Counted from the first letter of the stretch, positions 1-5,916 are shown. The stretch is 7,253 nt of DNA from JACQMJ01 sp964373495 (GCA_964373495.1 CAYJUW010000037.1:1-7253); one strand, 5' to 3'. Program-made: numbers and translations. The notes: generated from the sequence alone by a model not told the origin.

Positions 1-62
1 CGCCGAGCGCATACGTTCGTTATGTGCTCGGGCACAGAATTCGGCTTACAGGAACAGGGAAC
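1..62 (+). ncRNA. rnpB: RNase P RNA, 3' end only (5' part outside window)
   Basis: This is the catalytic RNA of ribonuclease P, which removes the 5' leader of pre-tRNAs. The diagnostic element is ACAGAATTCGGCTTA at 34-48, matching the universally conserved 3' segment of bacterial RNase P RNA (ACAGAAnnCGGCUUA, conserved region V). Immediately upstream is an 11-bp hairpin (3-13 paired with 21-31, 7-base loop, one G-U pair), in the place where bacterial type A RNAs carry a late hairpin such as P19. Bases about 49-62 should be the 3' strand of P1, whose partner lies outside the window. A strong intrinsic terminator follows seven bases later, as expected for an rnpB 3' end. The exact 3' end is a guess. 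Confidence 0.82.
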
Positions 63-68
63 AACGAT

Positions 69-97
69 ACAAAACGCCCGCCTTGCGGGCGTTTTGT
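69..97. terminator. Bidirectional intrinsic terminator
   Basis: A perfect 13-bp stem (69-81 with 85-97) closes on a 3-base loop. It has a GC core (CGCCCGC/GCGGGCG) flanked by AAAA on the left and TTTT on the right, so either strand yields a GC hairpin followed by U's. On the plus strand it ends rnpB. On the minus strand it lies about 80 bases past the rnhA stop and can end the leftward transcript. Confidence 0.85.
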
Positions 98-107
98 AAT
101 TCCCCGC

Positions 108-143
108 GGCATCAAAACGCGACGATCGTCGTGAAATGATGCC
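108..143. repeat. Nested inverted repeat between rnhA and the terminator
   Basis: An outer 7-bp pair (GGCATCA at 108-114, TGATGCC at 137-143) encloses a perfect 12-base palindrome, CGACGATCGTCG (120-131). The right arm can also pair differently, ATGCC (139-143) with GGCAT (153-157). In the rnhA transcript this sits in the 3' untranslated region before the terminator. It may be an mRNA 3'-end structure or a protein site; no function is assignable. Confidence 0.45.
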
Positions 144-178
144 TTGCCCATCGGCATTCTTGTCTGTGCCTTTGCTCC

Positions 179-625
179 CTAGAGAAGCGTCCCCTGCTCC
201 CGATCGAGCGCCTCGTTCACCAGGCGGTCGGCCTCGCGGTTTTGCCCGCGGGGCACGTGGCGGAAGGCGAGACGCCCGAAATCGAGCCGGGTATTCCAGA
301 TCTTCATGAAAAACGGCCAAAGCCGCTCCTCTTCGATTTTGTATTGCCCGTTGAGCTGGCGGCAGACAAGCTCGGAATCCATCCGCACCTCGACCGCCAG
401 GGTTTTAATCTTTTCTTTTCCGAATAACGCCCGGGTCTTTTGGAGGGCAAAGAGCACGGCTTCATACTCGGCCTCGTTATTGGTCCTCGCGCCGATCGTT
501 TTGCCGTAGCGCTTGCTCGTTCGGCCGGCCGCATCGGCGAACACCACGCCGATCGCCGCCGGCCCCGGGTTGCCCCGCGAACCGCCGTCGGTGTAGATAA
601 TCAGCTTCTCCGTCCCTCCTCTCAT
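179..625 (-). CDS. rnhA: Ribonuclease HI family protein
   Basis: RNase HI cleaves the RNA strand of RNA-DNA hybrids (R-loops, primers, misincorporated ribonucleotides). The 148-residue protein has the complete RNase H fold signature: YTDGGSRGNPGPAAIG (11-26) with catalytic D13, TNNEAEYEA (48-56) with E53, MDSELV (82-87) with D83, and the C-terminal READRLVNEAL block with D133. The pattern is closer to the short archaeal/YpdQ-type RNase HI proteins than to E. coli RnhA, as the basic handle region is missing. The stop is TAG. It is the last leftward gene before the terminator. The ATG at 623-625 is followed at once by an AGGAGG sequence inside the reading frame, so translation may start further in, at the CTG at 602-604 (giving MIIYTDGG). 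Function is certain; the start is not. Confidence 0.94.
   Translation of the reverse strand: MRGGTEKLIIYTDGGSRGNPGPAAIGVVFADAAGRTSKRYGKTIGARTNNEAEYEAVLFALQKTRALFGKEKIKTLAVEVRMDSELVCRQLNGQYKIEEERLWPFFMKIWNTRLDFGRLAFRHVPRGQNREADRLVNEALDREQGTLL
614..622 (-). promoter_or_regulatory. Shine-Dalgarno-like sequence inside the rnhA reading frame
   Basis: On the minus strand AGAGGAGGG occupies codons 2-4 of the longest rnhA frame. It is the only strong anti-16S match next to a start codon that I see in this window. The spacing to CTG at codon 8 is about 10 bases after AGGAGG. It either marks a CTG start or is a coincidence in a purine-rich N-terminus. Confidence 0.35.
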
Positions 626-668
626 AGCTAAAAACTAAATCCCCTACGGATACTCAGCAGATTGAATT

Positions 669-717
669 CAAAATGCAAAATGCAAAGTTCAAAATCACAA
701 TTGAAAATTCAAAATTA
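669..717. repeat. Heptad array, left arm (CAAAATG/CAAAATC type)
   Basis: Seven consecutive 7-base units fill this stretch without a break: CAAAATG, CAAAATG, CAAAGTT, CAAAATC, ACAATTG, AAAATTC, AAAATTA. The last unit contains, on the minus strand, the TAA stop of the four-helix-bundle gene. An inverted copy of the same family lies at the other end of that gene (1077-1111). No gene occupies 626-714. Confidence 0.85.
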
Positions 718-1086
718 CCTCTTGCCCTTAAGGCGCAGGATTGCTGCAGCGAACATATTTGCTAATTCATTCAGTTCTGCGAGTAAATACTCGCACTCTA
801 CCGTATCGCCATTGCCGGTATCCCGGAGGAGCATCAGCCACACTCTCGCTTCGTTGGCTGATTTCAACGAATACTGGAAGAAATTTGTGAATTCCTTTTT
901 CGAACTAGAGGCGCGGGCTTCAATATAATTCGCTAACATACTGGTTCCGCTGCGAAGGAGTTGCGGGATGATGACTGCCGTAACCTGATTCCTCGGCAGA
1001 GTTCCCACGAACTTTATCAAACGCAATACAAATCGATAGAGGCGATCTTTGAAGTCCCTTTTGAATTTTTCATTGTCATTTTGCAT
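715..1086 (-). CDS. Four-helix bundle protein, S23/23S rRNA intervening-sequence family
   Basis: This 123-residue protein belongs to the S23 (IVS) four-helix-bundle family, known as ORFs inside 23S rRNA intervening sequences and as free-standing genes; the Avd protein of diversity-generating retroelements is structurally related. Family marks are the basic first helix (FKRDFKDRLYRFVLRLIKFV, about 8-27), a LPRNQ turn, LLRSGTSMLANYIEA (43-57), SLKSANEARVWLMLLRD (73-89), and a last helix ending LRLKGKR. The molecular role is not established; nucleic-acid or ribosome association is often suggested. The ATG chosen is the first in-frame one and lies inside a CAAAATG repeat unit; the open frame continues upstream only into pgk antisense frames. 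It overlaps the pgk stop by 11 bases. Its base composition looks less GC-rich than pgk. Both ends are heptad repeats in inverted orientation, suggesting the gene arrived as a cassette. Family assignment is firm. Confidence 0.9.
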   Translation of the reverse strand: MQNDNEKFKRDFKDRLYRFVLRLIKFVGTLPRNQVTAVIIPQLLRSGTSMLANYIEARASSSKKEFTNFFQYSLKSANEARVWLMLLRDTGNGDTVECEYLLAELNELANMFAAAILRLKGKR

Positions 1087-2239
1087 TTTGCACTTTGAAC
1101 TTTGAACTTTTTTTGAGCGCTTCCAGCCCGGGCAGTTTCTCGCCGGCCAAGTAGGCCAGCATGGCCCCGCCGCCCGTAGACACATGCTTGAACTTTTTCA
1201 AGAGGCCCAGCCGGTGGAGAAATGCCGCCGTATCGCCCCCGCCGACGAGGACCCGCGCTCGGCCTTGGGCCAACACCCGGGCGACTGCCGCCGTCCCCCG
1301 CCGGTATTGTTTCACCTCCACGAGCCCGAGCGGGCCGTTCCAGATTACGGTACGCGCCTCGCGGAGCGTACGGCAAAACATCCGCTGCGTTTCCCGGCCG
1401 ATATCGTATATGGCATCGCGCGTACCAAGCCGGTTGAGGGCAACCGTTCGCGCCCGTTCGCCCCGCCGCCCGCCCACGACCGCATCGATCGGCAGGATGA
1501 GTCGAGACGACCTGGCCAGGACGCCGATGCCGGGTATCCGTCCCTCGGCCGGCATGCGTTCGACGCGCCCGCCCTTGGCCGCGAGGAGGGCGTTGGCCAC
1601 CGCGCCGCCGACGAGAATATGCTCGGCACTACGGTTGAACCGCCGGAGGAGCGGGATCTTCGTAGTAAGCTTTGCGCCGCCAATGACTCCCACCAGCGGC
1701 CGTTTCGGCGTACGAAGGAACCCATCGAGCATCTTGAGCTCGGCGGCCATAAGGGGCCCGGCAAAAGACGGGAGCATTCGGGGAATGCCGACCATCGAGG
1801 CGTAGGGCCGGTGGGACTCTCCGAAGGCGTCATTGACATACGCCTCGCCCAGGCGGGCCAGCGCCCGGCCAAAGGCGCGGGCGTTCGCTCGCTCTCCACG
1901 CCAGAAGCGGAGGTTCTCGACCAGCAGGACCGCGCCCGGCTTCGCGCGGCGGATAGCCAGGGCCGCGGCGCGGGTGAAGGGATCGCGAAGAAACGTGACC
2001 GCACCCCCCAGCAGCTTTGCCAGACGCGGCGCAACCGGCGCTAAGGATTGGCGCGGAGCCGAGTGATGGGAGAGGAGGATAGAGACGTTCCCCTCTCGGC
2101 GGAGCGCTTGGATGGTCGGGAGCACCCGGATGAGATCAAAATCGTCACGGACCGTCGCGCCCGCGATCGGCACGTTGAAATCCACGCGCAGAAGCACGCG
2201 CTGTCCCCGGATCCGGGCTTTGGCGAGGTAGCGGAGCAT
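1076..2239 (-). CDS. pgk: Phosphoglycerate kinase
   Basis: PGK transfers phosphate from 1,3-bisphosphoglycerate to ADP, giving ATP and 3-phosphoglycerate in glycolysis; it is cytosolic and monomeric. The 387-residue protein is full length. Visible motifs: LRVDFNVP (17-24), YVNDAFGESHRPYAS (134-148), GGAKLTTKI (187-195, normally GGAKVSDKI), WNGPLGLVE (300-308), the nucleotide loop GGGDTAAF (333-340) and the hinge STGGGA (354-359). The usual SH-[LM]-GRP substrate motif reads SHHSAPR (57-63), with H58 and R63 possibly keeping the His/Arg pair. The C-terminus should finish near LPGLEALKK; here about ten more residues (SSKFKVQNAK) come from a heptad repeat. The ATG at 2237-2239 was chosen; GTG directly before it (2240-2242) is equally possible. 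There is no Shine-Dalgarno match. It is the first of three leftward genes. Confidence 0.96.
   Translation of the reverse strand: MLRYLAKARIRGQRVLLRVDFNVPIAGATVRDDFDLIRVLPTIQALRREGNVSILLSHHSAPRQSLAPVAPRLAKLLGGAVTFLRDPFTRAAALAIRRAKPGAVLLVENLRFWRGERANARAFGRALARLGEAYVNDAFGESHRPYASMVGIPRMLPSFAGPLMAAELKMLDGFLRTPKRPLVGVIGGAKLTTKIPLLRRFNRSAEHILVGGAVANALLAAKGGRVERMPAEGRIPGIGVLARSSRLILPIDAVVGGRRGERARTVALNRLGTRDAIYDIGRETQRMFCRTLREARTVIWNGPLGLVEVKQYRRGTAAVARVLAQGRARVLVGGGDTAAFLHRLGLLKKFKHVSTGGGAMLAYLAGEKLPGLEALKKSSKFKVQNAK
1077..1111. repeat. Heptad array, right arm (inverted relative to 669-717)
   Basis: Five 7-base units in a row: CATTTTG, CATTTTG, CACTTTG, AACTTTG, AACTTTT. Read on the minus strand they are CAAAATG/CAAAGTT units, the same family as the array at 669-717 but in the opposite orientation on the plus strand. 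The array encodes the last residues of PGK, contributes to its TGA stop (1076-1078), and supplies the ATG of the four-helix-bundle gene (1084-1086). Confidence 0.85.
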
Positions 2240-2242
2240 CAC

Positions 2243-2595
2243 TTACCAGCATACCCGGTAGTAGAACTTCGAACAACGCGCTATCTTATCTCCACTAACT
2301 CACGCCTGCCACGCTCCGAGTGAACTGCAGCTTCCCCGCCGAGCGTCTGGAGCGGCCCTATGCCGTAGCCCTGCGCCGTCCCGCGGCAGTGGCTCACCGA
2401 GGAAAAACGCTGATCAGCACAATGCCGCTCCTGTTTGAAGTTTCACTACCGGACATACGAGATAGGCGCTATACTGTCATCAAGGGCATGAAGCAAGAAT
2501 CATGAAGCAGGAAGCATGATGCCGTTCCTCCTTGATTCCTGATTCCTGATTCAAAACCCTACGCTACCCTAAAACCACCGGGCGATCCACATCCA
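2243..2595. other. Divergent intergenic region between pgk and ndh
   Basis: These 353 bases separate the starts of two oppositely directed genes and must hold their promoters if neither is read from further away. A TATACT hexamer at 2470-2475 could be a -10 element for ndh, but I see no good -35 at the right distance. On the minus strand TAAGAT near 2285 is a weak -10 candidate for pgk. A perfect 10-base palindrome GCTGATCAGC lies at 2409-2418. A heptad array occupies 2490-2552. A 61-codon frame at 2320-2505 resembles nothing I know and I do not call it. Confidence 0.5.
2490..2552. repeat. Inverted heptad array (GAATCAN / GATTCCT)
   Basis: The left arm has four 7-base units: GAAGCAA, GAATCAT, GAAGCAG, GAAGCAT (2490-2517). 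After a spacer of about 16 bases the right arm has GATTCCT, GATTCCT, GATTC (2534-2552). The right arm's reverse complement is built on GAATCAG, so the arms are imperfect inverted copies and could fold into a hairpin. It lies 43 bases before the ndh start, in the leader if transcription begins near 2480. Confidence 0.8.
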
Positions 2596-3888
2596 ATGGA
2601 AATAGTAGAGAGCGGTCGGCGGAACATCGTCATCCTGGGTGCCGGATTCGGAGGGATCACGGCGCTCATTACGTTATACCGCGCACTCAGGCGCCGGCAT
2701 CTTCTCGGCGCCTACCAGATCGTCCTCATCAACCGCGCCTCTCACCACCTCTACACCCCCGCGCTCTACGAGATAGCCGCCATCCCCAAGGGCGAGGCCG
2801 GTCCAACCGGCCTGAAGGCGTCGGTGTGCATCCCCATTGAGGACATTGTCGAGCCGCTCGGGGGCGTACGCTTCATCGGCGAAGAGGTCGCCGGACTCAA
2901 CCCCGAGGCGCACACGATCACCTTTTCCAGCGGCGGCATGATGAACTTCGAGTACGCCCTGATCGCGCTCGGGGCCGAGACGAATTTCTTCGACATCCCC
3001 GGTCTGGCCGAACACGCCTTCGGGCTGAAAACCTTCAACGATGCGCTCGTGCTCCGAAACCGAATCGAGGAACTGGCCCGACGGCAGGGCGATCTCAACA
3101 TCATCGTCGCCGGGGGCGGGGCCACCGGCGTGGAATTCTCGGCCGAGCTCGTGAACTTCCTCTCTCACCTCACGCGGCGCGCCGCGGGCGGACAGTGCCG
3201 GGAGGAGATCACCCTCGTGGAAGCGGCCCCCGAGATCCTCCCCGGGTTTGCCGCCTCGATCGTCCGCCGGGCGCGGCGGCGCCTCGAGAAGCTCGGCATT
3301 CGGATCATGAGCCGGGCCGACCTCAGCCGCGTTTCGGCCGCGGCCGTGATCCTCCGGGACGGCCGCTCGCTCCCCTACGATCTCCTCGTGTGGGCCGGCG
3401 GCGTGCGCCCGGCAGCTGCCCTACGGAATTTCGGTCTCGCGCTCGACCGGCGGGGCGGCCTTATCGTGAACAAGTTCCTCGAGGCGCTGGCGGAGACGGG
3501 AACTCTCGCACCGCGGATAACGTTCGCGTCCGGGCGGATCTACGCCATCGGCGACAACGCGAGCTTCGCAAACCCCCGGAGCGGTGGCCCCTTGCCGGGG
3601 AACGTGCCGGTAGCCGAGGCCCAAGCCCGGGTCGCGGCCGGAAACATCGTGGCCGCCATCAGCGGAAAACCACCGCGATCCTTCCGGCCGCTCCGGCGCT
3701 ATCCCTACATCCTCGCCGTCGGCGGCAAATACGCGCTCTCCGATCTCCTCGTCCTCCGGTTCTCCGGGTTGGCCGGCTGGGTGGTGAAGCAGGTCGTCGA
3801 GCTCCGCTACCTGGCCTTCATCCTGCCGTGGAGAAAAGCCCTCCGGATGTGGGGGCGGGCGATGTACATGACAACGAAAAACGATTAG
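2596..3888 (+). CDS. ndh: Type II NADH dehydrogenase (NDH-2), FAD-dependent
   Basis: NDH-2 is a non-pumping, membrane-attached flavoenzyme that passes electrons from NADH to quinone. The 430-residue protein has the two-dinucleotide-fold layout: FAD-binding IVILGAGFGG (11-20), YTPALYEIAA (53-62) near the flavin, NADH-binding IIVAGGGATGVEFSAEL (169-185), and RIYAIGDNASF (314-324) contacting FAD. The C-terminal stretch GLAGWVVKQVVELRYLAFIL (391-410), followed by a basic segment, fits the amphipathic membrane anchor of NDH-2. The quinone-site signature, usually AQxAxQ, reads AEAQARVAAG (340-349), so the canonical glutamines are not in place and the acceptor is uncertain. The ATG gives a normal N-terminus; no Shine-Dalgarno precedes it. 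It is the only plus-strand protein gene and sits between tpiA and pgk. A related flavoprotein of the same superfamily, such as a ferredoxin or sulfide:quinone reductase, is less likely. Confidence 0.9.
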   Translation: MEIVESGRRNIVILGAGFGGITALITLYRALRRRHLLGAYQIVLINRASHHLYTPALYEIAAIPKGEAGPTGLKASVCIPIEDIVEPLGGVRFIGEEVAGLNPEAHTITFSSGGMMNFEYALIALGAETNFFDIPGLAEHAFGLKTFNDALVLRNRIEELARRQGDLNIIVAGGGATGVEFSAELVNFLSHLTRRAAGGQCREEITLVEAAPEILPGFAASIVRRARRRLEKLGIRIMSRADLSRVSAAAVILRDGRSLPYDLLVWAGGVRPAAALRNFGLALDRRGGLIVNKFLEALAETGTLAPRITFASGRIYAIGDNASFANPRSGGPLPGNVPVAEAQARVAAGNIVAAISGKPPRSFRPLRRYPYILAVGGKYALSDLLVLRFSGLAGWVVKQVVELRYLAFILPWRKALRMWGRAMYMTTKND

Positions 3889-3893
3889 TACCG

Positions 3894-3961
3894 AAATTCC
3901 AAATTACAAATCACAAACAAATCCCGAATTCGAAATCCTAAATTCTAAACGCTTGGAATTT
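3894..3961. repeat. Heptad array (AAATTCC type) at the convergent ndh/tpiA junction
   Basis: Units run AAATTCC, AAATTAC, AAATCAC, a 4-base AAAC break, then AAATCCC, GAATTCG, AAATCCT, AAATTCT, AAACGCT. The ends form a 9-bp inverted repeat (AAATTCCAA at 3894-3902, TTGGAATTT at 3953-3961). On the minus strand the final part provides the TAA stop of tpiA. The array starts six bases after the ndh TAG and fills the whole 71-base gap, with no GC-rich terminator. Confidence 0.82.
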
Positions 3962-4742
3962 ATCTTGTTCTCCTGGCAGCGCGGGAAACGGAGCGCACGA
4001 TCTCGACAAACTCTTTGGGATTGAGGCTGGCCCCGCCCACCAGGAGCCCCTCCATGCCCCGGATGTCCCGGCTGATGAATTGGGCGCCGTTTTTGGCGTT
4101 GACTGAACCGCCGTAGATGACCCGGATGGTATCAGCGGTGCGGCGCGGGAGCATCTTCATGATGAGCTTTCTAATATACAGGGCGCGGCGGGTGGCATTG
4201 TCCGGCGTATCCGGCCGTGACCCGGGCCGCGTCGAAATCGCCCACACCGGCTCGTAGGCGACCACCGCACCGGCGAGTTTTGGGGAGGCAATGCCCAAGA
4301 GCGCCTGAGAAAGCTGGCGGGCGAGTTCCTGCGGCACGACCTCGTTCGATTCTAGCGCTTCCTCGCCGATGGCCACCACGGGCACGAGGCCGGCTTTCAG
4401 CACCGCGCGCACTTTGCGGTTGATGGCCTCATCGCCTTCACCGAATATCCGCCGCCGCTCCGAGTGCCCGATGATGACGTAGGAGACGCCGAGATCGCGG
4501 AGCATCGGGGCCGAGACCTCGCCGGTGTAGGCCCCGCGCTCCTCCCAGAACACGTCCTGCGCGGCGAGCTTGACCTTCCGGCCGGGACGCAGGAGCGGCA
4601 AGTACGGGAACGGCGGGGCAACGGCCACCTCGACCCCGCGGGCTCTCGCCAGGCCGCGGCCGATGCGCCCAAACAGCCCCCGAGCCGCAGCCGCGGAAAC
4701 AGGATTCACTTTCCAGTTGGCAATTATCAAGGGCTTCGCCAT
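3960..4742 (-). CDS. tpiA: Triosephosphate isomerase
   Basis: TIM interconverts dihydroxyacetone phosphate and glyceraldehyde 3-phosphate in glycolysis. The 260-residue barrel contains IIANWK (6-11; N9, K11), IIGHSERR (90-97) with catalytic H93, AYEPVWAI (162-169) with catalytic base E164, and phosphate-binding YGGSVN (210-215) and GLLVGGASL (232-240). Two departures stand out. Flexible loop 6, normally AIGTG followed by a short hinge, reads AISTRPGSRPDTP and is about two residues longer. The usual CIGE motif reads AIGE, so the widely conserved cysteine is absent. The start is the ATG at 4740-4742, which gives the standard MAKPLIIANWK; a TTG-initiated extension of six residues is only heptad repeat sequence. 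It ends in TAA formed by the neighbouring array. Confidence 0.96.
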   Translation of the reverse strand: MAKPLIIANWKVNPVSAAAARGLFGRIGRGLARARGVEVAVAPPFPYLPLLRPGRKVKLAAQDVFWEERGAYTGEVSAPMLRDLGVSYVIIGHSERRRIFGEGDEAINRKVRAVLKAGLVPVVAIGEEALESNEVVPQELARQLSQALLGIASPKLAGAVVAYEPVWAISTRPGSRPDTPDNATRRALYIRKLIMKMLPRRTADTIRVIYGGSVNAKNGAQFISRDIRGMEGLLVGGASLNPKEFVEIVRSVSRAARRTR

Positions 4743-4743
4743 G

Positions 4744-4862
4744 GAATTTTCAATTTTCAATGACCAATTTTCAATTAATGCCCCAATTTACCAATTTCCA
4801 AAACGAACGCCAATTGAAAATTTGAACATTGATAGTTGATTGATAATTGAAAATTGATAATT
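4744..4862. repeat. Inverted heptad array (CAATTTT / GAAAATT) between galT and tpiA
   Basis: The left arm contains GAATTTT, CAATTTT, CAATGAC, CAATTTT, CAATTAA, then CAATTTA and CAATTTC with small interruptions. After a slightly more GC-rich centre (4799-4810) the right arm contains GAACATT, GATAGTT, a 4-base GATT break, GATAATT, GAAAATT, GATAATT (4824-4862). The arms are inverted to each other and could form a long AU-rich hairpin in the RNA. The array fills nearly all of the 128-base gap and runs to the base before the tpiA start codon. Confidence 0.85.
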
Positions 4863-4870
4863 ATTCATAC

Positions 4871-5905
4871 CTAAGCCTTAATCCTTCTAAGAAATGTTGC
4901 GGCCGTTTCGGGGGCGATAGTCGAGATTTCAATGCCGGTGCCGATCTCGAAGCCGGCCCAGACGGCCGTCTTGGGGATGATTTCGATGTGCCAGTGGTAG
5001 TAGCGGGCCGCGCCGACGGCGGCAGTCGGCGTGGTGTGGATGAAGAAGTTGTAAGCCGGGCGCTTCAGCCCCCGGCTCAGTTTGGCGAGCACCGCGACCA
5101 GGGCATCAGCCAGCGAGCCAATGGCCTCATCAGCGATGGTCCCGAAATCCGGTTCGTGCCGGAGCGGAAAAATTCTAACCTCGAAGGCCGAGCGGGAGAC
5201 GTAGGGCGAGAAGGCCACGAAATCCCGGTTGCGGTGGATAATCCGCCGGCCGTCTTCCGTTTCATAACGGATCATCCGGCAATGGACACAGGCGCGGTTG
5301 TTCCCGAAGTAGACGGCCGAGCCGCGGATGGAGCGGGCCACATCGGGCGGGATAACCGGAATGGCAATGATCTGGGAATGGGGGTGCGAGATCGTGGCCC
5401 CGGCTTCACGGCCGTGGTTATGAAAAATGGAGATGTACTGCACGCACTCATCCTCCTTGAGCGTGAGGTACCGATCCCGGTAGGCGCGGATGATACTCGA
5501 CACCTCCGACCCGTCCATCTCGGCAATCGAGCGCCAATGGTCGCGGCTGATCACCACCTCATGGAAGCCCACCCCATCCTGCCAGCGGTAGGGTCCGATC
5601 TTGCGCTCGAGGGCGCAGGTTCCGGCGTGGCCGAACGCCGGGTACTTATTGGGTACCACTTGGACCCGCCAGTCCCTGGCCAGGTAGGGTCTGTTTTTGG
5701 CCGTGGGCACATGGCGCGTCCCGGCGCGATCATAGACCAGGAGGGAGGCGGGGAGCAGCCGCTCAAAGGGACAGCCGGCCTGGGGTTGAGGCCGCTCGGC
5801 CGCGGAATGTCGGCTAAATTCGTTCGGCCGGCGAGCCCGGCCGGTGGCAATCAGGACCCAATCCCCGCTCACGAGATCCTGGCGGAGTTCGGAGATGTGT
5901 TTCAC
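4871..5905 (-). CDS. galT: Galactose-1-phosphate uridylyltransferase family protein (HIT superfamily)
   Basis: GalT-family enzymes move a nucleotidyl group between a nucleotide-sugar and a sugar 1-phosphate (UDP-glucose and galactose 1-phosphate in the Leloir pathway). The 344-residue protein shows SGDWVLIATGRARRPNEF near the N-terminus, VVPNKYPAF (about 83-91), FHEVVIS (about 114-120), the active site HPHSQIIAIP (174-183) whose second histidine (H176) is the expected nucleophile, CVHC (206-209) and HWHIEIIPK (304-312). The first zinc-ligand pair, usually CPFC, reads CPFE (45-48), so one cysteine is lost. The start is the GTG at 5903-5905; the frame stays open upstream through repeat and antisense glycosyltransferase sequence with no GalT homology. 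There is no Shine-Dalgarno match. A GalT-like ADP/UDP-sugar phosphorylase is possible, so the substrate is unproven. Confidence 0.88.
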   Translation of the reverse strand: MKHISELRQDLVSGDWVLIATGRARRPNEFSRHSAAERPQPQAGCPFERLLPASLLVYDRAGTRHVPTAKNRPYLARDWRVQVVPNKYPAFGHAGTCALERKIGPYRWQDGVGFHEVVISRDHWRSIAEMDGSEVSSIIRAYRDRYLTLKEDECVQYISIFHNHGREAGATISHPHSQIIAIPVIPPDVARSIRGSAVYFGNNRACVHCRMIRYETEDGRRIIHRNRDFVAFSPYVSRSAFEVRIFPLRHEPDFGTIADEAIGSLADALVAVLAKLSRGLKRPAYNFFIHTTPTAAVGAARYYHWHIEIIPKTAVWAGFEIGTGIEISTIAPETAATFLRRIKA

Positions 5906-5916
5906 GGTGAGCCGAT

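Noticed and set aside
1..60. tRNA or tmRNA fragment suggested by GTTCG in the hairpin loop
   Set aside because: The stem is too long and the loop does not fit a T-arm; the ACAGAATTCGGCTTA block identifies RNase P RNA instead.
669..717. CRISPR array or leader
   Set aside because: The units are 7 bases long with no spacers of uniform length and no 23-40 base repeats.
662..928. 88-residue plus-strand frame starting in the repeat
   Set aside because: Its N-terminus is translated heptad repeat and the rest is antisense to the four-helix-bundle gene.
1184..2044. 286-codon open frame on the plus strand
   Set aside because: It is antisense to pgk, whose motifs are complete; composition is arginine/proline-rich as expected for a GC-rich shadow frame.
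2320..2505. Possible 61-residue protein upstream of ndh
   Set aside because: No recognisable family, no ribosome site, ends in the repeat array, and overlaps the likely promoter.
3195..3941. 248-codon open frame inside ndh on the same strand
   Set aside because: Out-of-frame shadow of a GC-rich gene, running into the repeat; proline/arginine-rich and without motifs.
4743..4760. Six-residue N-terminal extension of TIM from a TTG codon
   Set aside because: The extension is read entirely from a CAATTTT array; the ATG at 4742 gives the family-typical N-terminus.
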